Assembly: GCA_947500005.1 (NCBI GenBank)
Contig: CANMQJ010000005.1
Coordinates: forward strand, 124,001 to 188,000
DNA from: an uncultured Paracoccaceae bacterium
GTDB lineage: Bacteria; Pseudomonadota; Alphaproteobacteria; Rhodobacterales; Rhodobacteraceae
DNA length: 64,000 nucleotides
Reading direction: 5' to 3'
The notes under the pieces are model-generated. The model was given only the letters and a program-made list of their open reading frames with translations. It did not search any database and had not been told where the DNA came from. Shown here in pieces: positions 1 through 7,006 of the stretch. The position numbers and the translations under genes were made by a program. Position 1 is the first letter of the stretch; each line of letters starts with the position of its first letter.

Positions 1-1158
1 GATGACCACGTAGGAGGGCAGGCGCCCGATCGCGGCTTCGTTCTCATAGTCCTCCGGTCGGACCTGGTCGTTGGGGTTGTTGGTGATCTCGTGGTGGATC
101 ACCAGGTCGGCGCGCGTGATGACGAAGCCGAGCCCGCCATTCTCATGCGCATCGGACACGCCGTTGCTGTCGGCATCCGCCGTCCACTCCTCCGGCAGGT
201 CCATGTTGACCTCCATCCGGATATCGTTTGGACGCTTGACCGCCTCGCCAAAGCGGTAGAGCAGCTTGCCGTCATCCTTGACCGTGACCGAGAAGTCCTG
301 GCTGTAGGCGATGTCGTAGTTGATGGTCGATTCGTTCGGCGCCAGGATGTCGGTCACGTCGGCCGTGCCCCCGAACCCGTTGAGGAAGCCGTCGACCACG
401 TCCGCTGTGCCGTCCATGTCCAGATCGACACCGCCAACGGTGATGGTTTCCGGCGTTCCGTCGCCGTCGACATCGGCGTCGATATTGACGGACAACGTCT
501 GGAACTCATCGTTTGTCCCGTCCCGGTCAAAGTCGAGATCGGTATAGGTCTGCGGGTTGCTTGAAGTGTCGACATTGTCGATTGCCCGCTGAAGCGCCTC
601 TGTGAGTTCATCGACATACATGTCGTGCGTCAGCCCGGGTTCATAGGCGCCATCGGGTCCGGTCGGTCGCAGTTCGCGCAGGCGCAGGTCGTTGTCGAGC
701 GGCGCGATCGCGTCCGGATCGTCCGGGAACCGCTGATCCGACAGGACCTGGGCCATCACGTTGTAATGTTCGGTCGACGCCTTCACCAGCGAGCCGCCGA
801 TGCCCAGCGACCAGGTGCCCAGAGGCCCGCTGGACTTGAACACGTCCGTTGCCGCATTCCGAAGCGAGAGGCCGGTCACCAAAGTCGGGTCGGTTTCATC
901 ATAGATGTTGCCGGCGAAACCTTCGCCGTAATCGCCGTCCAGCACCTTGGTCTCGGCGCCGACGAAATCCGTGACGTAAAAGCCGAACTCGCTGTCGATG
1001 GCCGACAGGACGTTGCCGTCCTTGTCGACGAACTGCGGTACGACCGACCCGTCAATGTCGATGATGCTTGGGTTTTCCGGATAGCTGACACCCGTGAACG
1101 TTCCGACGATATCGTCGAGACTGAAGGTGTGCAGCGATGAAATGAAGTTCGTTGCCAT
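1..1158 (-). CDS. Partial acidic exoprotein with Ca-binding-like loops (C-terminus outside window)
   Basis: An uninterrupted minus-strand frame of 386 codons runs from ATG at 1158 off the left edge, so the C-terminus is missing. An AGGGGAG Shine-Dalgarno sequence lies about 10 nt upstream of the ATG. The translation starts MATNFISSLHTFSLDD, is very acidic and has no Sec signal peptide. Several loops resemble thrombospondin-3/dockerin-like Ca sites: DFDRDGTND, DADVDGDGTPE, DLDMDGTAD and DADSNGVSD. I do not recognise a named family. Lack of a signal peptide, acidity and DxDxDG loops suggest a large protein secreted by a type I system, like the RTX protein further along; this is inference. The plus-strand frames over this stretch are shadows. 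Confidence 0.75.
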   Translation of the reverse strand, partial: MATNFISSLHTFSLDDIVGTFTGVSYPENPSIIDIDGSVVPQFVDKDGNVLSAIDSEFGFYVTDFVGAETKVLDGDYGEGFAGNIYDETDPTLVTGLSLRNAATDVFKSSGPLGTWSLGIGGSLVKASTEHYNVMAQVLSDQRFPDDPDAIAPLDNDLRLRELRPTGPDGAYEPGLTHDMYVDELTEALQRAIDNVDTSSNPQTYTDLDFDRDGTNDEFQTLSVNIDADVDGDGTPETITVGGVDLDMDGTADVVDGFLNGFGGTADVTDILAPNESTINYDIAYSQDFSVTVKDDGKLLYRFGEAVKRPNDIRMEVNMDLPEEWTADADSNGVSDAHENGGLGFVITRADLVIHHEITNNPNDQVRPEDYENEAAIGRLPSYVVI

Positions 1159-1258
1159 TAGTATCGCTCCCCTACTGAATCGCTGAGAAACGACGGTTGG
1201 CTTCTTTCACGCAGCTAACGTCCCAACGGCCGATTCTCATCCAACGATTCGTATTCAG

Positions 1259-1276
1259 AAGTTAATATGCTAACTT
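1259..1276. promoter_or_regulatory. Inverted repeat AAGTTA-N6-TAACTT next to FNR box
   Basis: Perfect 6-bp arms separated by 6 bp, sharing its last base with the FNR-type box. On the minus strand it would lie between the box and the predicted -10, so a bound protein could block or modulate the same promoter. The cognate regulator is unknown. Confidence 0.35.
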
Positions 1277-1289
1277 TGATATATATCAA
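1276..1289. promoter_or_regulatory. Perfect FNR/FnrL-type box (TTGAT-N4-ATCAA)
   Basis: TTGATATATATCAA is an exact match to the FNR/Anr/FnrL consensus TTGAT-N4-ATCAA. Its centre is 124 bp upstream of the exoprotein ATG at 1158 and about 303 bp upstream of the Hint ATG at 1586. If it is a class II site centred at -41.5, the -10 for the minus-strand gene would fall near 1251-1256 (GAATAC), which is acceptable; no good -10 is found at the matching plus-strand position. Oxygen-dependent control of the minus-strand gene is therefore the better reading, by inference. Confidence 0.65.
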
Positions 1290-1585
1290 GTATGGAATTT
1301 GTTATCGTCTGGAGAACGATCCCCCGAGATGTCGCTGCCGCGCGTTTCGTCGTCCCGGCTGGTTCCCGATACGATCCGGTCTCTGGTCGCAGCGCCCCGC
1401 CGGGCAGGTTGACCACCACTTCCGCGAGATGCAGACTGAGACTGGATGAACGATCTGGTGGACATGACCTCAAAGGTGTCCGATCTTGCCGATTAGTTGC
1501 TTCGTCAGGCGCAAAGAAAACCCTCCCTCCGAGGTGAGGCCTGGGCTGCAAATCCTCTAGTGGGCGAAATGAAAGGTAACGAGAA

Positions 1586-2512
1586 ATGGCAACTTGGGAT
1601 TTCAGTTCGGTCCTGAAGTTCGACCGGGCGGGTGGCAGCCTCAACTTCCAGAATAGTGGGAATTTCCTGAACGAGAGCGGTACGCTTGACGATGGCGAGA
1701 ACGCTGGCGTGGGCAGTGCGACTTTCGAGGCTGGCGACTCCTTTGGTTCGGTCACGGTGGATGGGACCGCCTATACGCTTGAATTTTTTGGATACTACAG
1801 CGACTCTGGCGTGGACTATGTTGTGGCAAATGTCACGGGTGTTCCCAATACCGGGTTCCTGTTCAGCCCGAACGATGCCGCAACCACGACGGCGGCGCTC
1901 CCCAATGTCATTAGCGAAACGAACGTGAACACGGGTGTATTCAACGTTTGTTTTGCCGCCGGAACACTGATCGCTACGCCCGACGGCGAAACAGCGGTCG
2001 AGGCTTTGCGCATCGGCGATCTTGTCGCCACGACCGACGGCCGCGCCGTGCCGGTCAAATGGATAGGCCGCCAGACAGTTTCGAAGCTTTTCACCCCTGC
2101 CGAACGCTTTGTGCCAGTGCGGGTGGCGGCGGGCGCGCTGGGGGGCGGATTGCCGCATACAGACCTCGTGCTGACCGCCGATCATGCGCTGATCCTCGAC
2201 GGGTTTGCCGTCAATGCTGGTGCGCTGGTCAATGGCACCACCATCGCATATGAGAACATCGACAGCCTGCCAGAGCGTGTCACCTACTACCATGTCGAGA
2301 CCCAGGAGCATGACGTGATCCTTGCCAACGGCGCCCCGGCCGAGACTTACGTGGATTACATCCAGCGCCGCGCCTTCGACAATTTTGCCGAGTATCTCGA
2401 CCTCTACGGCGAAGAGCGGACGATCCCCGAAATGCCTTTGCCCCGGATCAGCACGGCACGGCTGGTGCCGGCGGAATTGCGAGCGCGGCTCGGCGGGGCA
2501 CTCGTCGCCTGA
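1586..2512 (+). CDS. Hint (Hedgehog/intein) domain protein
   Basis: A 308-aa protein. ATG at 1586 follows AAAGG at usual spacing. Residues 1-120 form an unrecognised Gly/Asn/Thr-rich domain without a Sec signal. Residues 122 to about 265 match the Hint_2-type domain: it opens with Cys122 in NVCFAAGTLIATPDG, followed by VEALRIGDLV and the later TADHALILDG block (His200). Known Hint domains carry out self-cleavage through the first Cys; many Rhodobacterales exoproteins of this group are secreted and some are self-processing, but whether this one cleaves is not shown by sequence alone. It lies 18 bp upstream of the TPR/glycosyltransferase gene and is probably co-transcribed with it. Confidence 0.85.
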   Translation: MATWDFSSVLKFDRAGGSLNFQNSGNFLNESGTLDDGENAGVGSATFEAGDSFGSVTVDGTAYTLEFFGYYSDSGVDYVVANVTGVPNTGFLFSPNDAATTTAALPNVISETNVNTGVFNVCFAAGTLIATPDGETAVEALRIGDLVATTDGRAVPVKWIGRQTVSKLFTPAERFVPVRVAAGALGGGLPHTDLVLTADHALILDGFAVNAGALVNGTTIAYENIDSLPERVTYYHVETQEHDVILANGAPAETYVDYIQRRAFDNFAEYLDLYGEERTIPEMPLPRISTARLVPAELRARLGGALVA

Positions 2513-2530
2513 TTAATTCGGAGTGCACAA

Positions 2531-5485
2531 TTGCCGGAGACCCGGACCAAGAACGCTACCGAAATGGTCCGTCACCTCGAGGCTGCGACCAGGGCATTGC
2601 CGCCACTCTCAACGGGTGAAGCCAGGGACCTGCAACTCCGCCTGTCGCTGGGTCAATGCTTCATGGCGCTGGGTGAGGCACGTGCGGCCCAAACGCTGGC
2701 GACAGATGTCCTGGAGCACAACCCCAGCCATCGGGCCGCGCTTGTGCTGTTGATCGACGGTGTGCTCGAAACGGGAAAGATGAAACCGGCCTTGAAGGCT
2801 TTCGAGAACGCAGGCGTGCGTCTCCCCGGTGATATTGAGTTTCTGCGCAAGAGGATCGTGGTACATCGTCGGGCCGGTCAGACGGCCAAGGTCGTTACCC
2901 TCTTGGAGGAGTTGCACTCAAAAATTCCCGGCAATGCCGCAATTCTCGTGGAAATCGCTCAGGCTCATCTGTCTCGAGGCAACCCCGAGCAGGCAGAGGA
3001 TGCTTTCGCCCGGGCGCTGGTCCGCGATGAACAGCACGTTGCGGCATGGCTCGGCCGCATCGATCTGGCCAGCAAACGGGGTGACCCGGTCATGGCCTGC
3101 GAACTCGCACGGGAGGCCGTGGCCGTCCTGCCCGATAGCCCTAAGGTGGTCGCCAGAACGGCGCGAGCGCTTGCGGCCATCGGCCGGTTGGAAGAGTCTT
3201 TGAGACTGCTCGAGAAAGCTGCCAAAAAGACGAACACGCCGGATGCGGGCATAGTTCTTGCGCATGCGTTTGTCCTGCGCAGCACCGGTGATTTCGCGGG
3301 GTCCGAAAGAATGCTCGACGGGCTTCTGGCGCGCGAGCGTGGCAACGCCTTGGCCTGGCTGGGCCGGATACAGACAGCGCTGGACCAGGGCGATGCCGAC
3401 ACGGCGCTCAAGCTTTGCGACGAGGCGGTCGCTTGTCGTCCCGACAATGCGGCGCTGAAGCGCCAGCGCGCCGAAATTCTTGAGGCGTCGGGGCGGCCGG
3501 ACGAGGCGATTGAGGCGCTCCAGGCGCTTCATGCACGACGGCCGGGCGATATGCTGATCGCGATGGCACTGGCGGGTGCCTTGCGGCGCAGAGGCCGTAC
3601 GGACGAGGCTGACGACCTCTTCCGCGAAGTGCTGCGCCGCGATCCCGCAAATTGGCTGGCCCTCAAGGGGCGGGTTGCGATTGCGGAAGCGCGCGGAGAT
3701 CTCGACGCGGCGATCGGCCTGCTCGAGACAGATGAGATTGGACGGAATACCGATCCCGCCAGTCCACGCAGGGCGGGGGAGGCGGGGCTTGTGCCTGCTG
3801 CGTATCCCGGGCGGATGCTGCGGCTGGCGGAAATCACCCTCAAGGCCGGCGATATGCAGCGCGTTCAGACGGTTCTGGAGATGCTGGGCGGGACTCTGAA
3901 CCGTCTCACCGGGCAGCAGATGGCGACCTTCATGAGACTTGCCGAGCGTGTCGATCGCCCCCGTCTGATAGCTGATGCGATCCGTCAGGGTGCCGGGCGG
4001 CGAGTTGTCGCGCCTCCGCTGGCGGATGCCATTCTGCAAAAGGCGCATGAGTCAGGGGACGAGAGTCTGAGCGACGCGGTCGAGAGGGCGCTGGCGGAGA
4101 GGATGCCCACCTCGGCACGGCGTGAATTCCGTACGCGCGCGGCACGGATGCGCGAGGGGCCCGACGCGGCCCTCGCGCTGCTGCGCCGGACCTCGGGGCC
4201 CCGGAGGAACCCAGCCGAGGCAGTCCGGCTGGGCACTGCTCTTGTCGAGGCCGGGCAGACTGCGGTCGGACTGCGATACCTGCGCCGGTGTCATCGAAGG
4301 TGGCCGGGCGCAAAGGCGATCAAGCCTCCGCTGCTCAGGTCCTATCTGCAGAGCGGACATCTTGAGTCGGCACGCGAATGGCTCGCCGCTCTCGCGCGCG
4401 AAGACCCGGCAGGTGTTCCCGACGCCCTGCAGCTGTCATTCGCCATGCATTCGGGCGAGATGGAGGAGGCCTACGCCATCCTGAAGACCCAGATCTCGGA
4501 GGGGCGCCGCAGGTCGGGCGATTTGACACTGCTCAGGGTGCTGCTCTCGCTGGACCGCCTCGAGGAGGCCGAGGACGTGGCCAAGGCGATCCGGACGGAA
4601 CCCGGCCCGGCTGTGCGGGGGGCCTCGCATTTCAGCATCAGGCTCCTGGGAGCGATCCTGAACGAGTTCCGGCTGTATCGCGCGACAAAGGGGAGGGATC
4701 GGATTGAACCGCCCAGTCCGGCAGAGGTGGCTTCGCATTATTTCGCGGCCAAGACCGTGCTGGATGGCTGGCGAGCCCGTCACCCATGGCAGCCCGACGA
4801 GTCCCCTTCCTCTCCGATTCCTCGCAACATCTTTCAGTACTGGAACACCGAGCAGATACCGGATGCGGTGGCCGACATCATGCAAAGCTGGCGGTCGGTG
4901 CCGGGATGGATCTACCGTCGCCTCGATCGGCGCGGGGCCATCGAATGGCTGCGCGAAACTCTTGGTGACGACTATGCCCGAGCCTTCCGAATGGCGAACA
5001 ACGTGGCCGAGGAGTGTGATTTCCTGCGAATGTGCCTGCTTCTGGAAGAGGGAGGGCTTTACGTCGATGCGGACGACAAGCAGGTCGGCTCGCTCGAGGA
5101 ACTGTCGCTGCTGGGCTCTGGCCTGATCCTGTTCGTGGAGCCGAGCCTGGGAAGTCTTTCCAACAACGTCATACTCGCGCCGAAGGGTCATCCGGTTCTC
5201 GAACGCGCCGTCGAAATGGCGAAATCCGCGCTGCTGCGGCGGGACAACGACAGCACCTGGCTGAAGACCGGGCCCGGAATGTTGACGCGCGCGGCCGCGC
5301 TTCATGTGGCCGAAAACCCGGACCTTGCCAGGCAAGATACGGCGCTGGTGCCGCGCTGGCACCTGTACCGATACGTTCGCCCCCATGTACAACTGCCCTA
5401 CAAGAGCACTCCCAGGTACTGGGCCGCCAGATCGGCCCCCGTTGATCCAGCCGTCCAAACCGCTCTCGAACAGTTGGCACAGTAA
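2531..5485 (+). CDS. TPR-repeat protein fused to Och1-like sugar transferase
   Basis: A 984-aa protein. Residues to about 720 are tandem TPR-like helical repeats rich in Ala/Leu/Arg. Residues about 755-960 form a glycosyltransferase of the Gly_transf_sug (DXD)/Och1-like type: IPRNIFQYWN near residue 761, then AEECDFLRMCLLLEEGGLYVDADD, whose DAD (about residue 846) is the expected metal/nucleotide-sugar motif. The start is taken as TTG at 2531 because GGAG sits 7 nt upstream; ATG at 2564 is in frame but lacks a good ribosome site. TPR plus transferase resembles protein O-glycosyltransferases in layout only. Substrate is unknown; neighbouring exoproteins are candidates by context. Confidence 0.85.
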   Translation: MPETRTKNATEMVRHLEAATRALPPLSTGEARDLQLRLSLGQCFMALGEARAAQTLATDVLEHNPSHRAALVLLIDGVLETGKMKPALKAFENAGVRLPGDIEFLRKRIVVHRRAGQTAKVVTLLEELHSKIPGNAAILVEIAQAHLSRGNPEQAEDAFARALVRDEQHVAAWLGRIDLASKRGDPVMACELAREAVAVLPDSPKVVARTARALAAIGRLEESLRLLEKAAKKTNTPDAGIVLAHAFVLRSTGDFAGSERMLDGLLARERGNALAWLGRIQTALDQGDADTALKLCDEAVACRPDNAALKRQRAEILEASGRPDEAIEALQALHARRPGDMLIAMALAGALRRRGRTDEADDLFREVLRRDPANWLALKGRVAIAEARGDLDAAIGLLETDEIGRNTDPASPRRAGEAGLVPAAYPGRMLRLAEITLKAGDMQRVQTVLEMLGGTLNRLTGQQMATFMRLAERVDRPRLIADAIRQGAGRRVVAPPLADAILQKAHESGDESLSDAVERALAERMPTSARREFRTRAARMREGPDAALALLRRTSGPRRNPAEAVRLGTALVEAGQTAVGLRYLRRCHRRWPGAKAIKPPLLRSYLQSGHLESAREWLAALAREDPAGVPDALQLSFAMHSGEMEEAYAILKTQISEGRRRSGDLTLLRVLLSLDRLEEAEDVAKAIRTEPGPAVRGASHFSIRLLGAILNEFRLYRATKGRDRIEPPSPAEVASHYFAAKTVLDGWRARHPWQPDESPSSPIPRNIFQYWNTEQIPDAVADIMQSWRSVPGWIYRRLDRRGAIEWLRETLGDDYARAFRMANNVAEECDFLRMCLLLEEGGLYVDADDKQVGSLEELSLLGSGLILFVEPSLGSLSNNVILAPKGHPVLERAVEMAKSALLRRDNDSTWLKTGPGMLTRAAALHVAENPDLARQDTALVPRWHLYRYVRPHVQLPYKSTPRYWAARSAPVDPAVQTALEQLAQ

Positions 5486-5645
5486 TTCCTGAAGCATGCG
5501 GCAACCACCGAAATCACATCGGATAGTAGGGTGGGGGGCAATCGCGGCGGCCCTTGATGCAGGATTCAAGGGAGTGAAAATCCTTGATGCGTCAGAAGGC
5601 TTATCAGCGTTTGCGCCGCAACGGGCCGGGCACTAACCTTGTTGT

Positions 5646-6605
5646 ATGACAAGGGATCGAATCCTCGCCAGGGACCCTCGGGTCCTGCGCTCGCTGCAGT
5701 ACTTCGAGGCCGTGGCGCGGATAGGCTCGATCAAGGGGGCTGCCCAGGAAAACAACGTGACGGCGAGCGCCGTCAGTCATCAGCTGCGCGAACTGAGGAA
5801 TTATCTCGGCGAAGAGATCGTCGTGCGTTGCGGTCGCGGCGTACGTCTTACCGAAACAGGTGAGCAGATCTATCAGCAGGTCTCGCGGCTCTTCGAAGAT
5901 CTGGATCGCATCTTGGCCAGAACTGTCGGTGAAGAGAAGGCGCTTGTCAGGCTCGCCGTCTGTTCCAGCTTCGGTCCGGCATGGCTGGCGAAACGGTTGC
6001 CGGATTTTCAGGAACGAAACCCGTCCATAGATGTCGAACTTCGCATGTTCAGCCAAGATCCGCTCCAGACCGAAGCGGTCGCCGACGTGGTTGTCACCGC
6101 CGACGAGAGCGGCGCGGGCTTCCAATCGGTGACGCTTTTCGAGGAGATGCTCGTGCCCGTCATCGGACCGCAGACGCCTCTCGACAAGGAGGGGATGCCT
6201 TTGCAACTCATCACCACCGATATCGAGCCGCAGTATTTTGCGGACGACTGGAAGGAGTTCTGCTCGACCACCGGTCTGGATTACCTCGGTTCCGCCGGCG
6301 GACATATCGTGCGCAGTACGCACTACATGTTGGCAATGGCGCTCGCCCGGGCCGATGTGGGGGCGGCCCTTGTGCCGGATTTTCTTGCAGCCGACGTGGT
6401 GCGGCGCGGTGACTTGCGGTTGCTGACAACTGAGAAGCTTCCGGCGGGCCGCGTCTACAAGGCCTGCTACAAGATCTCGCGTGCACGCGACCCGGCGGTC
6501 AAAACGCTTGTCAGCTGGATGAAGGCGCAGGCAAAGCAAGGCGATCTGCCGCCGCTGCGATTGCCGGCGGACCAGGGAAGCCGGCTTAGTAAACATTTCA
6601 ACTAG
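5646..6605 (+). CDS. LysR-family transcriptional regulator (GcvA-like)
   Basis: A 319-aa LysR-type regulator. An N-terminal winged helix-turn-helix (about residues 11-70) contains RSLQYFEAVARIGSIKGAA, ASAVSHQLRELRNYLGEEIV and GVRLTETGEQ. The remainder is the type 2 periplasmic-binding-like effector domain. The overall pattern resembles the GcvA subgroup. It is 160 bp downstream of the glycosyltransferase gene with no strong Shine-Dalgarno sequence. It has no divergent partner gene, which is usual for LysR regulators, so its target cannot be read from layout. The convergent RTX gene lies downstream. Confidence 0.9.
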   Translation: MTRDRILARDPRVLRSLQYFEAVARIGSIKGAAQENNVTASAVSHQLRELRNYLGEEIVVRCGRGVRLTETGEQIYQQVSRLFEDLDRILARTVGEEKALVRLAVCSSFGPAWLAKRLPDFQERNPSIDVELRMFSQDPLQTEAVADVVVTADESGAGFQSVTLFEEMLVPVIGPQTPLDKEGMPLQLITTDIEPQYFADDWKEFCSTTGLDYLGSAGGHIVRSTHYMLAMALARADVGAALVPDFLAADVVRRGDLRLLTTEKLPAGRVYKACYKISRARDPAVKTLVSWMKAQAKQGDLPPLRLPADQGSRLSKHFN

Positions 6606-6881
6606 GTCTGTTACGAGAGTAATTCACTGATCGTGACCGGAGCGGATCCTCTGCGCCTTCGGGCGGCGACGCCTGCGTGTCATGCGCTGGAACGGGCGAG
6701 CAGACGATCTTTGCAACTCGGGTCACGCAATCTTGCAACGGGCCGTCGCCGGGAGGCGTTGCTCGATCAAGTGCATGCGATCGACGAAGCCCGCAAATGC
6801 AATCTCGATCAGTCAAGATCCTGACGCATGGCCGTGCCTCGGACGGCCATCTGGGCGCCGGGAATGGGTCAAACGGCCTCA

Positions 6882-6954
6882 TGTACAAAACCCAAGCCGT
6901 GTTTTGTCCGTTTTGTACCGCCTTTTCAGGGCGATGTTTCGTTTTGTACAAAAC
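6882..6954. promoter_or_regulatory. Cluster of GTTTTGTAC sites including a perfect 14-bp palindrome
   Basis: Within 73 bp there are TGTACAAAAC (6882-6891), GTTTTGTCC (6901-6909), GTTTTGTAC (6910-6918) and the perfect palindrome GTTTTGTACAAAAC (6941-6954). Repetition of one half-site in both orientations is typical of operator arrays. I cannot name the regulator. The odd point is position: the cluster sits between the 3' ends of two convergent genes. Confidence 0.4.
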
Positions 6955-6994
6955 TTCGGGCGCCGGTTCGCAGGCGGCGAACCGGCGCCCGAAG
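6954..6994 (-). terminator. 18-bp perfect stem-loop terminator of the RTX gene
   Basis: CTTCGGGCGCCGGTTCGC (6954-6971) pairs with 6977-6994 across a 5-nt loop, an uninterrupted 18-bp GC-rich stem. It begins 12 nt after the RTX stop codon (7009-7007). On the minus strand the stem is followed by a short T-containing tract (GTTTTG), so termination of the RTX transcript is likely; it may also act on LysR transcripts from the other side. Confidence 0.75.
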
Positions 6995-7006
6995 TGACGT
7001 GAGGGC

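Larger units (their letters stand above)
1159..1585. other. Divergent intergenic region with AT-rich regulatory core
   Basis: This is a 427-bp gap between the divergent partial exoprotein gene and the Hint-domain gene. The core around 1255-1310 is clearly more AT-rich than its surroundings and holds the two inverted repeats listed separately. Short open frames here (for example 1267-1449) have no Shine-Dalgarno sequence or recognisable protein and I do not call them genes. Confidence 0.6.
6606..7006. other. Convergent intergenic region without a supported gene
   Basis: A 401-bp gap between the 3' ends of the LysR gene and the RTX gene. It contains the GTTTTGTAC cluster and the terminator hairpin listed separately. 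The frames present (for example 6598-6951 minus and 6633-6824 plus) lack ribosome sites and protein-like composition. A small RNA could be encoded here, but nothing in the sequence proves it. Confidence 0.5.

Noticed and set aside
91..1140. Plus-strand frames at 91-564 and 625-1140
   Set aside because: They lie opposite the open minus-strand frame with a good start and ribosome site; the translation lacks any family pattern.
6598..6951. A 117-codon minus-strand frame in the LysR/RTX gap
   Set aside because: No ribosome site, Arg/Pro-rich composition, overlaps the LysR 3' end; probably chance.
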